Assembly: GCA_030704615.1 (NCBI GenBank)
Contig: CM060734.1
Span: 23,190,001-23,250,000 of the forward strand
Source: Takakia lepidozioides
Lineage: Eukaryota; Streptophyta; Takakiopsida; Takakiales; Takakiaceae
Length of the DNA stretch: 60,000 nucleotides
Direction of reading: 5' to 3'
Under the pieces are notes generated by a model. The model was given only the letters and a program-made list of their open reading frames with translations. It made no database searches and was not told the DNA's origin. Numbering within the stretch: position 1 is the first letter of the stretch; each line of letters starts with the position of its first letter. Of this stretch, positions 12,768-22,959 are shown piece after piece. Both the position numbers and the translations under genes were made by a program.

Positions 12768-12947
12768 CCCATCGTACCTCACTTCTGTGTGATTGTGTTT
12801 CATTCTGTTGAATAACTGTCGGAATTGGCCCACTGTTTACAATTTGATGTCTCATTTCTACAATTTGTCTGTCCGGATGAATATACCAGAGTAACCGGTA
12901 TGAGAGTCATGTGTCAAGAATATACCAGACTAACGCCATGTCGGACA

Positions 12948-13676
12948 TTGAAATGCGGCACCGCATTTCCATGTCGACATCGAAATGCGGTGCCGCATTT
13001 CAATGCCGACATGGAAATGTATGAACCGCATTTCAGTGTCGGACAATGGAATGCGGTGCATCATTTCCGTCCAGGTACACAAAATACCAACACGGGCCTA
13101 TAAATTGGACAGACAACGAGGTTGGCATTGCAAATGCGGCGACGCATTTCCAGCTTGGCAATGGAAACTTCTTTTTGGACAAGGGAATGCGGTGCCGCAT
13201 TTCCATCCAACACTTCGAAAAGTGTGACATTTCCGACCAGCGCGATGGAATGCGTTACCGCATTTCCGTGAGAGGGTCTGCAAATGGACAAATTGCGATG
13301 TCCGTTCTGGAAATGCGGCGCCGCATTTCCATGTCCGTCATCGACTTTTTTTTGACAGTGGAATGCGGTGCCAATTTTTGCTGATGGGCCTGCAGTTCGA
13401 ACAACGACCATCCCCAATATGGAAATGCGGCACCGCATTTCCAATTCCGCCATCTCGACCTCCTTGTTCGACCTCCTTGTTCGACCTCTGTAAGCGTGGT
13501 GGCATCAATGCAATGAGCAGGAGAGGCCAAAACTGGCGTGTGGACAAAGGAAATTTTGGAAATGCGGCACTGCATTTCCAATCGGCCGAGTACTTTTTAC
13601 TATGCCAACATTGAAATGGAAAATTTAGTCCCTCCACTATTTTGGAAATGCGGTGCCGCATTTCCAAAAGAGGTTT
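12948..13676. repeat. Second palindrome cluster of element 1
   Basis: About twelve imperfect palindromes of the GGAAATGCGG-YR-CCGCATTTCC type, for example 12950-12970, around 12991, 13193, 13256, 13320, 13431 and 13654. Spacing is irregular (30-80 bp), unlike the 53-bp array. The same cluster is present in unit B at 37196-37943 in inverted orientation. Spacers contain words such as GTCCGACATGG. Confidence 0.85.
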
Positions 13677-15409
13677 TTAGAGTTGCCAAAGAAAGGAAAG
13701 ACGTGTACCTGCTGGGCCAAAGTCGGCAAAGGAATCTGCTGCTCTGGAAGAATCCAGAAAGGCAGCTGAGATGGCACAAAAGACGGTGGATGCAGCTGTG
13801 CAGGCCCAACAGAAGGGGTCGAAGAAGAGGACTCGCCAGCAAGGAGCAGCTGTTGTGACACCCACCAAAACGAAGAAGCAGAAACAGCCTGTTCAGGAAG
13901 AGGGTGAGGAAGAGGACTCCGATGGAGACTTTGCAACCAGCCCACCCCACCAAACGCAGGCTGCCTCCCCTGTGCCCACCGTTGTCACGAGAGACACGAG
14001 AACTGGCTCGGCAAAGAAGGCACTCTTCAACCCCCCAGGGGGGCACCCTTTTCGAGCCGGTGGAAATGAAGAGGCCGAAAGTGGCTCCCGAAACAGTAGT
14101 CCAGTGTGTAAATGAGAGTTTCTTGGCGGCTTTGGATGGACGGGCAGCCAAGTTGGCATACATGAAGACCATGGAGGGTCTGAAGGGCAGAGCACTGAAG
14201 AAGGCGACTGCCGAAGAGCCTTCCGACACCCCAGGATTTCAGAATATGGTCTCGTTCTTTGAGAGGGTGTGTGCAGACAAGGATTGTAGGAGGGGCGGAA
14301 ATGCCACCGAGTGGTCTTGCGATATGATCATCTTGGATATTCTGGACGGAGAGCCTGTGGAAGGACTGCAAGCTTTGCCATCTTGGAACAGGTACTCAGA
14401 GGACTTTTGGAAGAAAGGATTCGGGCTTGCCCGCATGGTGTTGGACGACAGAGGCTGTGTGGTTGTCCTGGCGAGCAGAGGAAAAATCACTCAGACAGGA
14501 ATTGCGAAGTGGACCCGCAAGAGCGCCGTCCCGATTCTGAAAAAGAAGTGGACGTGCATCAACACACTGGGCCTTCGGTCGGAAGGGAAGAAGGTGATTA
14601 CGACACTGGCACTCGTCCATTCATTTGCTTGGGTGTTTTCAAATGCGGTGCCGCATTCGGTTTCTAATCGTTCCTCCCTGTGTATGCAGACGAAGCAGTT
14701 CGATGCATACTGCTTTGTGAATGAGAACTCCACCTTTGCTTTCCGGAAGGAGGGAGGAAAGGTTGACCCGAACTGCGACCCCCTCGATTACGACGTTCTG
14801 TTCAACAACGTTCCCAAGGAACTTCTCCCTCATAGCCTCACTTCAACGGAACCCCTGCGGTACTCACGGACTCGGAGCCCTGCCTTCATTCAGACAATTA
14901 TGGAGACATGCACAGACGTGGAGGACACAGTGCTCGACCTCATCTGTGGGACAGGTATGCAGAATCTTGATCTACGCTGTTTTGCAAATTCTCGTTAGGA
15001 TGTAGTTCGCAACATCTGAAGCGCCATGTTGTAATGTGTGGATGGCATTGTAACAGGTGCCTCAATGTGGGCTGGGCGGTTTTCCGACCAGCACCTCTTT
15101 GCCTACGAGGAGGATTCATCCGTGTGGGGATCCCATCTGGAAGGGCTGCAACGGAATGTTAAGGCTCCCAACAGAGCGGAAGTCTCCTCGGATTCGTCGG
15201 AGTCCGAGGAAGACACAGTGGACATTGATGCGGAGGAGAACCCGGAATACGAGTGAGTGCAAACATTGTAAGTTTGCAAAGCCTTCTGGGTCATTTTTGT
15301 CAAACGAATTTCCGGACTGTGGTTCTGATTAGTCTCGTTGATGATTGTCATGTGCAGGATTGCAGGATCTGGGTCGAAACATGTAGGGCCTACACTTCCT
15401 GCCAGGAAC

Positions 15410-15703
15410 ACTGCTATGCTGTTGCGGTGGAACTGCTGCCAGTGGACGTGGGTGGACTCCATCGGAGAGACTTATACTCCTGAAGGAGTGCGCTCATCTT
15501 CTCCATTGTATGGGGACATTCGCATTGGTGTGGAGGACGAAAACATGAAGCTTTCCATATACGATGGTGGTATGATTGAAGGGCAGGACATTGTGGTGAA
15601 CATCAACAGGGGCGGTACAACGGCTGCAATCGACTTTACCTGGAGAAGCCCGAAGACTCATGAGCTAGTTCTGAGAGCAATCAAAGTCCCATTGACAACG
15701 TGA
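15410..15703 (+). pseudogene. Small accessory protein family, copy c (C-terminal part)
   Basis: Carries AMLLRWNCCQWTWVDSIGET, PLYGDIRIGVEDE, IYDGGMIEGQDIVV and THELVLRAIKVP, the second half of the accessory family. It is fused directly to exon 10 of copy A at the junction CCAGGA/CACTGC, because about 2.2 kb present in unit B (36.59-38.84 kb) is missing. The fused reading could make a chimeric tail on the methyltransferase protein, but this looks like a deletion by-product. It ends with a stop and AATAAA at 15786. Confidence 0.6.
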
Positions 15704-15785
15704 CTTGTATTCAGTGGCACAGGGCTAACGATTTCTTTGCACAATCAACACAGTAGACGTGCTTCAAATTCAATTCATGTGGATC

Positions 15786-15791
15786 AATAAA
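15786..15791 (+). promoter_or_regulatory. Polyadenylation signal near the end of element 1
   Basis: AATAAA in the context TGTGGATCAATAAAAACC, shared almost exactly with 39216 in unit B and, with one change, with 47981 in element 2. Confidence 0.55.
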
Positions 15792-16164
15792 AACCTCATT
15801 GTGCCCTCTTTTTATTCTATTCTGTGTCCATCGTTCCCAGAATGCATCATTGCTCATTCGTTTGGGATTGGGAGTGTGGGAGGATTTTGCAAGTGGCTGT
15901 TAGGCTGAAATGGGCCCCCAATTGTACAGAGCAGTACCACCCTACCATTCGCGAAACATTGCCATTCAATATATAATTCTAAAAAACATTGCCGAACCTC
16001 CTTCATCGGGAGGTCCTTCTCCCCCTATGACCGTGGCACCCTTAACCCTATTCCCGCGGACACATATTTCCGGAAAATAGTCTGCTCATGTTTTTTTTCA
16101 CACTTACGACTCTGCTCATGGCTCATGCCGCTCATGGCTCATGGCTCATGAAATAGCAGCCCCC
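15792..16164 (+). repeat. Right terminus of element 1 with GCTCATGG repeats
   Basis: Non-coding terminal region. The last 80 bp contain repeated GCTCATGG words and end GAAATAGCAGCCCC. Sequence to the right is gypsy reverse transcriptase on the other strand. Unit B (39540-39595) has the same terminus; element 2 (57310-57374) has a diverged form ending GGAATAGCAACCCC. These are the best candidates for transposon ends. The matching left ends were not found. Confidence 0.6.
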
Positions 16165-17350
16165 GGATTGAGGCCCAGACCTCTCATCCTACATCTGGCC
16201 AGACATAACTCCAATTTATGCAAGTGCTCACCTTAGAGCTGTACACACTGAAATCATCCAAGAACACCTGCATGAAATCATCCAGATACTCATGAAAAGA
16301 TTCACTTATCACTCTCTGAAAGGTTGCTGGTGCATTACAAAGTCCAAAGGGCATGACTTTGTATGCATAAGCACCCCAGTCTGTGATGAAAACTATCTTT
16401 CTTTGGTCTTCTTCTGCCACTTGCACTTGATTATAACCACTGAAGCCATCCATGAATGAGTACATCTCATGGCCTGGCACAGTGTCCAATACTGCTTCTG
16501 TGAATGGCAAAGGGAAAGGATCTTTCTTCGTACAAGGATTCAGCTTCTCTCACAGTGGCTGGTTCCTCTAGCATTTCCATTTCTCCTTCTTTTTCTTCAT
16601 AGAAATGTGATGGGTAACTGCTGGTTTCCTCTTCAATTGGTGTTGCTGACACTACACCACAGCAGATACCTCTTAAACAACTTAGGCTTTCCAGCCGCAT
16701 CTCTGCAACCTGCTCCCACTCTGGGTGTGCAGCAAACAGGGTAGCTTCCTGCTCCTCATCCAGTCCTCCTCTCCAGTCATACTCTCTGATCCCTCAAGGT
16801 CTTCTCGTAGCAGGTAATCTACTAGATTTCTTTGTGGTAATTTGTATCTCGTGCATCCCATTATGCACGGTTAGTAACTGAGAATTCCAGTCATGGAATA
16901 CCCTGGCCTGTTTCAGCCACGGACGTCCCAATAATAAGGAGTAAGCCTCCATGACTTCATCCATCTTCAACACAGTTACTGTGATCATAAAGATCATCTT
17001 CTGTATCTGTATCTTAACTCCTCTTATTAATCCCAATGGCTGTACACTTCTTTGATCTGCCATTGTTACTGTAAATGGGGCTGGTTTCATGTTACTTAGA
17101 CCAAGCTTCTTCCTTAATTGGTCTATCATGATATATACTCCAGAGCCTCCATCTATCAGTACATCAGTTAGTTCTGTGCTTCCAATTCTCAATTGGATTA
17201 CTGGCATAGAATCATCAAAGTCCATGACTGTTTCTCGCCCTTCCGGCTTCATATTATAACTGGTCAACTTGCTGTTCAGGTCTGTGTTTCCTGTCTCCTG
17301 GGCAATTCGATTGATTGCTTGATACAGCCTGTGTCTACAATAAGGTGCCA
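16165..17350 (-). mobile_element. Gypsy-1 pol fragment (protease and reverse transcriptase)
   Basis: Ty3/gypsy polyprotein on the minus strand. The protease part (about 17340-16794) has VLIDGGSGVY, the retropepsin-like active site, and LLLGRPWL. After a linker come reverse transcriptase motifs: YSFMDGFSGYNQV, KVMPFGLCNAPATFQ and FLDDFSVYS (the catalytic YxDD position). One frameshift lies near 16220, beyond which LCLARC and RMRGLGLNP continue until the end of element 1 cuts the gene at about 16165. The first part of the RT domain, between linker and FMDG, appears deleted. The right edge at about 17350 joins a chromovirus fragment on the opposite strand. Confidence 0.8.
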
Positions 17351-17765
17351 CAGCGACATTTAGCACGCTGATGAACAGCCTTTTTCAGGAGTGGTTGGAT
17401 GACTTTGTGATCGTGTACATCGACGACATCTTGGTGTACTCGAAAACAAAGGAGGAGCACCTGGAGCACCTCAAAAGGGTGTTTCAAAAATTGCGAGAAG
17501 GGAAGCTGTATGCCAAAGCTTCAAAGTGCGAATTCGGGGTCACGAAAGTGGAGTTCTTGGGGCATGTGATTACACAGGATGGGATCAAAATGGATGACAG
17601 AAAGGTGAGGGCGATCTTGGACTGGGAGCCTCCGACTTCGGTCCCGGGAGTGCGTTCCTTCCTAGGACTCGCCTCCTATTACCGGAAGTATGTGAGAAAT
17701 TTCGCCAAGATCGCGGATCGCTGTCGGACCTTCTGTGTAAATCTAAAGTCTGGGCAGCCAGCCAC
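17351..17765 (+). pseudogene. Chromovirus reverse transcriptase fragment
   Basis: A 415-bp piece of Ty3/gypsy RT with [27 protein letters not shown] (the catalytic motif), [12 protein letters not shown] and [16 protein letters not shown]. It is nearly identical to the RT of the two longer chromoviruses at 21.95 kb and 28.9-29.4 kb. It is truncated on both sides and fused to gypsy-1 at about 17350 without an LTR, so it is a recombination or insertion remnant. Confidence 0.85.
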
Positions 17766-17866
17766 ACCTGTACCAGTGCATTACGCAGGTGTGTAATGCA
17801 CAGTTGCACACCTGCGATATTTCTTTATCTTTACCTCCAAGATCTTTTCTCACATGAAGCTACTAG

Positions 17867-17942
17867 CAAAGAGAGAGAGAAGACTCCGGCCAAAGCCGGC
17901 GTAACTAAGAGCCACTTCGCCTTACGGCTACTGCCCCCTTTC
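17867..17942 (-). repeat. Short repeat, copy 1 (GAGAGA ... CCGGC ... GCCACTTCGCC)
   Basis: Starts with a GA-rich run, then ACTCCGGCC-AAA-GCCGGCG, TAACTAAGAGCCAC and a GGCTACTGCCCC end. The same sequence in reverse orientation is inserted in a gypsy integrase gene at 58269-58371. Its short length and mobility suggest a MITE- or SINE-like repeat. Confidence 0.55.
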
Positions 17943-17998
17943 AAGGAGAAAGCATAGAGGAAGGATGAAAAGATAAGGAAATCATCCCATTTCTTTAC

Positions 17999-18134
17999 GC
18001 AGGGTAATGCCCCTCGTGTGGGGCATTCCTGGATTTTCGGGATTTTCAGGCCTTCCCCTCGGGCTACCGCCCTCGGCGTCAGGCCCTTAAATCCAGGAAT
18101 GCCCTCCACTCGGGCTCCACTCAGGGCATTACCC
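17999..18134. repeat. Fold-back (inverted-repeat) element
   Basis: Left arm AGGGTAATGCCCC ... GGGGCATTCCTGGATTT; right arm AAATCCAGGAATGCCC ... CAGGGCATTACCCT. The arms pair over most of about 45 bp with small unpaired segments, around a GC-rich loop of some 45 bp. It is consistent with a small fold-back transposon or a strong hairpin. Confidence 0.7.
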
Positions 18135-18954
18135 TATACATAACCTTCAGAGAGCAGCAGCACAATCAAGACCAATGACACCAAACATCTACCCAAGACA
18201 GGGTCAACAGGGAGCTTTAAGAGCCTCAAAGTCTAAATGAGCCTGAATCTTGGAGCTTCTAAGCTTGTCGTGACGCCAATTGATTTTCTTAAAAAGAGAA
18301 AGAAAAAAAAAATGGACCTTGTTTTTTTTCCAAAAAGCCTTCGCCATTTAGTTTATTAGAGGGGAAACTTGTTTTTCTTAAAAATGAACAAAAAATATAG
18401 AAAATAAAAATAAGGGCTTAAATTACAATTGCGTGTTTAATTAAACTTACAGTTGAAAATTGGTCTGGGGGACCAAATCTTACTTATTTTGGATGCGTGC
18501 CAAATATAGGTAATAAATATATTGCATTAGTTTTTTTTTTTTTTTGCAAAACAGGGGACTTGGCTCTGGAAGCTTTATTCCTATTTATTTTTGGTGGGGA
18601 AAAAAGTAAAACCCCTAAAAGTACCATGAAGGCATACACACCGTAGACAGTGAAGCACGAACCGACCTCCTATTGGAGAACTCCAAAAAATTAGGGCTTT
18701 ATGCCTAATGTAGTGCTGAGTGTTGGGGAGAGCATCTCACCCAAGGTGCTTTTGTAAGCAGGAGTCCAAGAGCATGAGTAGGTTTTGCTAGTAGAGGTAG
18801 AGTCCTAGTGAAGAACTTGATGATGACTACTACTCTACTGCTATCGATCTACTCTTGGAATGTCAACGGAACTTGAGGCTCGCAGCTGACTTGATGTGGC
18901 ACCAGTTAATGTCCCTGTCAAATTCGGGGGAGAGAGTGGATGGGCCTCCTAAGC

Positions 18955-19678
18955 TGTCGCGGCCCTTTGCCTTGAGGGCAGGGGGTCGGGACACATGAGG
19001 GGCTGCCCCTGTGGTGGGGGCAGCAGCAGCGATAGGTATGGGGGGGGGCCGAAGCACCCTTGAGTGCCCAAGGCACTCAAGGAGGCAGAGGCGCTCACTA
19101 GGTGGAGCCCCGCACACCGGGTTGCGGTGGGGTGGCTCCACAAGGGGTGGTGGTAGCTTAGCGGGACTTAGTGGGGGTGGCATAGGACTCACCATGGGGG
19201 CGGAGACCTCGTGGTGGGAGTCGTGGGGAGTCTTGGGACTCATCACGGTCCATAGGGGCCGTGGTGAGTGGGCAAGACTCACCGCGACTCATCACCGGGA
19301 GTCGAGGGTTTTCGTGGTGGTTCGCCATAAAATGGCATGGCTGGTTGTGAAACCCCGCGGACAGCTACAGAAGTATATATAGGGAGTAGTAACCCCGAGA
19401 ACGGTGCAAACCCGTTGGTGACCAAAAACTAGTGAGTAAGCGAGCGAGCCGGAAAGCGACCAAAGAGTGGGGAGCTGTTCCGGACTGCCAACTACCAAAG
19501 GAATTCCCGCTGGTTCCAAATCGGTGGAGGTTCTTTGGGAGAACAAAGGGGGACCGTTATGCCTCGGTGAGCAGCCGAAGCTCCAAGTTGGCCCAGGCGG
19601 CCAGGTTGGGAGTCAGGCGCGCATCAAAGCGAGTAACTATGACTTGAGGGGGAGATTACCGAAGTGAGGTGCGCGACA
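18955..19678 (+). repeat. 5' LTR of chromovirus 1
   Basis: 724 bp, from TGTCGCGGCCC to GTGCGCGACA, with a short inverted terminal repeat TGTCGCG/CGCGACA. A matching LTR lies at 25142-25862, and an inverted one at 30932-31662. It is rich in GACTC and CATCACGG words. Confidence 0.8.
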
Positions 19679-19680
19679 CT

Positions 19681-19692
19681 TGGTATCAGAGC
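19681..19692 (+). promoter_or_regulatory. Primer-binding site (initiator tRNA-Met type)
   Basis: TGGTATCAGAGC two bases after the 5' LTR. It matches the standard sequence complementary to the 3' end of initiator methionine tRNA used by plant Ty3/gypsy elements to start minus-strand synthesis. The chromovirus 2 counterpart is at 30918-30929 on the minus strand. Confidence 0.85.
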
Positions 19693-19733
19693 CTAGAGTT
19701 CAGTACGCGATCGTCCTTGGGATTGGCCTCATC

Positions 19734-20866
19734 ATGGGGTCGGGCAAGCCGAAGCGAAAGCGGAACGGCCCAAAAGATGAAGATCCTGGTGAGCCCGATG
19801 GGGGCGACGTGTCACCGAGGCGGCCGTTTGTGGAAGTGATGCATGTTTCTGAAAATGAGGCCGCTCAAGAGCAGGAGGAATCCGAGGAGTCGGAGCCCGA
19901 GGAATCCTTGAGAGCTCCGACAAACCAAGAGATGCCTCCCATGCCGGCAGCCTTTTGGGAAGGGTTGTTGGCGCAGTTTGGCGGGACGTTGAAAGACGTG
20001 TGAAGCGGCTTGGCAAAGTTTAAGGTGAAGCCTAAGGAACCCGGCACCTTCGAGGGCGTCCAAAATCGGGCACTCAACACCTAGCTCCTGGAGCTAAGAG
20101 CAGTACTTCCGGGCGGCCAAGTTGAGTGACGAGGATCGGGTGGAAGTGGCTCCCACCTATTTGAGGGCTATGCTCTCAACAATGTGGCAGAAACGCCTTC
20201 ACGACGAAGGTCAAGCCCGGAAACCTTGAACTGGAGTGGTTTCAAGGAATTGATGAAGAGACAGTTGTGTGCCCCTCAACGCGTCCTGTCTTGCCCGGGA
20301 CAAGATGAGGAATTTGAAGCAAACAAATGACATTCGGGGTAGGTCCAGCTTTCAATGTGTTTGTTGCTCGAAGTCGCGGACATGGCAGAACAAGAAATGG
20401 TCTTCAACTTTGTGGGCGGGACTGGGCCCATTGGTCCAGGCGGAAGTGGAGGAGAAGCCACCCAAGACTTTGAACGAGGTATAATTGAGAGGGCTGAATG
20501 TTTCTCGGATGTCCCTAGGGGTGAGAGACAAAGGCCGTACGGAGCTGAACCACAAGAAGACCCGGCGGGAAGGTGACTCCTTCTGACCGGAAAAAGAAGT
20601 GGGATAGGCCACGCGGCGACAATGGCACGTGGAAATCGAAGGGAGGGCCTTCACACGTCAAGGCGGCACCCGGTGCTTCGAAAGGAAAAGCGGGTGGAGC
20701 GGCTTATGGCGGACAGAAGGCGACCTTTGATGGAGTGTGTTTCAATTGTGGGGAGCCCGGGCACATGGCCAAGACAATTGAACATGACTCGGGCAACCAC
20801 GGAGCTGTCGGAAGATACCATCAGTCGCTTGGTGGAAGCGTGGTTCACCAGGACTTGCAAAGGTAG
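19734..20866 (+). pseudogene. gag of chromovirus 1
   Basis: Starts MGSGKPKRKRN, a basic N-terminus, followed by an acidic Glu/Ser stretch (EESEESEPEESLRAP). The frame then breaks repeatedly. The C-terminal zinc knuckle begins [12 protein letters not shown], but its last cysteine is lost to a deletion; the intact [14 protein letters not shown] form is in chromovirus 2 (about 29890-29840). Gag would form the virus-like particle. A stop at about 20003 (LKDV) ends the first block. Confidence 0.75.
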
Positions 20867-20949
20867 GCAACTACTTGTAGAGTTGTATCAGGAAACTGGT
20901 GCCTGCGTAAAGGGAGTCAGTTATTGTTCGTGAGATGGGATAATATCCG

Positions 20950-21260
20950 GAACTAATGTGTCGTTGTTGGTGGAACACAGGAGCGTCGCACTCCTTCAAG
21001 ACGCCGACTGCGGCGCGAAAAGTTGGGACTCCCGACAAGTGACGTGGGGGCCTCTATTGAGGTGCGTTATGCCAAAGGAGAACCGCAATTGGTGACAAGG
21101 TTAGCGTTTGATGTTCCTCTTCAACTAGGGAGTTGGGAGGGATGTGAAAACTTCACCATCTGCGAGATCGATGGAGTGGAATCTCATTTTGGGGATGACC
21201 TTTTAGAGCAAATCCGGAGCGGTCATATGATCGTCGAAAGAGAGTAGTCACGTGCATGTG
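20950..21260 (+). pseudogene. Protease region of chromovirus 1
   Basis: The translation around 20970 reads NTGASHSF, a retropepsin-like motif with the aspartate changed to asparagine, followed by weak similarity to the protease beta-sheet region (LGSWEGCENF, ILGMTF) in shifted frames. The family protease cuts the Gag-Pol polyprotein; this one cannot work. The whole region is deleted from chromovirus 2. Confidence 0.55.
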
Positions 21261-21569
21261 GGAATGGTGGCGAGGTCTTACGAGTGTCGGAATACACCCA
21301 AACCCGTGGGGAGGGCGAATAAAATCTTCTGTCAGCAAAGGAGTGGCCGTGGAGGAGGCACACGAGCCCCAGTTTTTGCTCTATATTAGAGAATGAAGGG
21401 CGAAGGCGATGGGGAGCCGAGCCCAGATTGGATCAAGGGATTTGGAGAAATACCAGAATGGATGACGGAGGATTTACCAAGCGGTTTGCCACCGCGACGA
21501 GAGTTGACCACAAGATTGAGGTGATACCGGGATCGGAAACCGCCTGCCAAGGTGGCCCTACCGGTTGAC

Positions 21570-22760
21570 CACAGAGAGTTGGTCGAGCTGAAGACTCAGC
21601 TTAAAGATCTAATGTCAAGGGGTACATCCGGCCGAGTAAGTCACCTTACGGAGCCCGGTGCTATTTGCAGATAAAAAGGATGGGACGCTGCGATGTGTGT
21701 CGATTACAGGGCTCTGAATAGGTGACTATCAAAACCGGTACCCTTTGCAAGGATCGACGACCTCTTCGATCGTTGGCAGGAGCGAAGTATTTCAGCCGGA
21801 TTGACTTGCGCTAACGGCTATCATCAAATTCGGGTGGCGAAGGAGATGAGGAGAAGACCGCGTGCAGGACAAGGTATGGTTTATATGAGTTCTTGGTGAT
21901 GCCTTTGGGCTCATCAATGCACCAGCGACATTTAGCACGCTGATGAACAGCCTTCAGAGTGGTTAGATGACTTGTGTGTCGTGTACATCGACGACATCTT
22001 GGTGTACTCGAAAGCAAAGGAGGAGCACCTGGAGCACCTGAAAAGGGTGTTCCAAAAATTGCGAGAAGGGAAGCGTGTATGCCAAAGTTTTAAAGTGTGA
22101 ATTCGGGTCACAAAAGTGGAGTTCTTGGGGCATGTGATTACACAGGATGGATCAAATGGATGACAGTAAAGGTGAGGGCAATCTTGGACTGGAGAGCCTA
22201 AGACTTCGGTCCCGGAGTGCGATCCTTCCTAGTGACTCGCCTCCTATTACCGGAAGTATGTGAGAAATTTTCGCCAAGATCGCGGGGCCGTTGTCAGACC
22301 TTCTGTGTAATCAAAGTCTGGGTATGGAACACCTTATTGTGGCCAAGCTTTTGCTGAATTGAAGTAGCGGATGGCGGAAGCTCCAGTCTTGAAAATCCCG
22401 GAGTTCATCGATCGTATACAGATGCGTCGGACTTCGCGATTGGGGGTGTACTGATGCAAGATGGACGTCCAGTGGCTTACGAAAGTAAGAACTGAATGAA
22501 GTGGAGCGACGGTGGCCCGACGCACGAGAAAGAGATAAAGGCGGTGGTCACTGTCTTGAGCTCTGGCGCCACTATGTTGGTTCCAACCCATGTGAGGTGT
22601 TCACGGACAATGTCACGGTGACGTATTTTGCCACGCAGCCCAAGTTGTCGCCAAAACAACTTAGGTGGCAAGATACTTTGGGCGGTGTTCGACGTGGATA
22701 TCCAGTACAAACCGGGACGAGACAACGTGGTGGCCGATGCTTTTAAGTAGAAAGCAGCAG
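21570..22760 (+). pseudogene. Reverse transcriptase and RNase H of chromovirus 1
   Basis: Aligns by eye with the cleaner copy at 29879-28560: [43 protein letters not shown], then RNase H motifs (YTDASDFAIGGV, DNVTVTYFATQ). One-base gains and losses occur every few dozen bases, so no long frame survives. The density of small indels here is much higher than in gag or integrase of the same element. Confidence 0.75.
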
Positions 22761-22959
22761 CTCTGTTGGTGTACAAGGCGAGACGGCGCTCCAAAGGAAG
22801 ATCCGAAGGCCTTGCCCGAAGAAGATAGCTGGCAAAGTCGTGATGTAGGACTTGAGAATGGGGGTTAAATCGCAGTTCCACCTGGCAAAATGGGTTGCTC
22901 CGGTATAAGCAAAAGCATCTCTACGTGCCGAAGGGAGGATCAGAGATAGCCTCTTGAGA

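Larger units (their letters stand above)
6764..15409 (+). pseudogene. ParB-like / DNA methyltransferase-like fusion gene, copy A (interrupted)
   Basis: Ten exons inferred from GT-AG borders conserved in copy B: 6764-6847, 6951-8199, 8311-8500, 8601-8885, 8938-9084, 9168-9385, 9532-9750 joined to 13691-14593, 14690-14954, 15057-15252, 15358-15409. Exon 2 encodes a Pro/Ala/Gln-rich stretch and then a ParB/sulfiredoxin-like fold with the hallmark WDGNHRLLAW. Exons 7-9 look like a beta-class DNA methyltransferase: a DMIILDI segment at the motif IV position (the usual DPPY is not intact), then FIQTIMET and VLDLICGTG (motif I, SAM binding), with ASMWAGR after the next intron. Acidic serine-rich tail. 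Defects are stops at 7017-7019 and 8820-8822 (CAG in copy B), a 3.94-kb insert at 9751-13690, and loss of the last exon. Introns after exons 2, 6 and 7 each contain a palindrome. Likely a nuclear DNA-binding or DNA-modifying protein; catalysis is uncertain. Confidence 0.75.
1..16164. mobile_element. Composite element 1 (MULE transposase + palindrome array + ParB-methyltransferase)
   Basis: This is the envelope of the first composite element; its left end is outside the window. Order: MULE-like transposase (minus strand, 744-4554), 53-bp phased palindrome array (4787-6326), ParB-methyltransferase gene (plus strand, 6764-15409, with a 3.94-kb rearranged insert), half of a small accessory gene (15410-15703), AATAAA at 15786, and a terminus rich in GCTCATGG ending GAAATAGCAGCCCC at about 16164. 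It stops abruptly inside a gypsy reverse transcriptase gene on the other strand. Element 2 repeats the same divergent gene pair around a palindrome array, so the grouping is not accidental. Treating it as one transposon is an inference, because no paired terminal inverted repeat or target duplication can be shown here. Confidence 0.6.
17766..18954. other. Non-coding stretch between retroelements
   Basis: No gene is recognised. It contains a short repeat at 17867-17942 that recurs inverted inside the gypsy at 58269-58371, and a fold-back element at 17999-18134. The remainder (18140-18954) is AT-rich with A and T runs (18290-18320, 18530-18546) and resembles untranslated retroelement DNA, but no LTR boundary could be set. 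Confidence 0.4.

Noticed and set aside
12985-13667. Similar repeated-peptide frames in the second palindrome cluster, and again at 37233-37990
   Set aside because: The same artefact of reading palindromic DNA.
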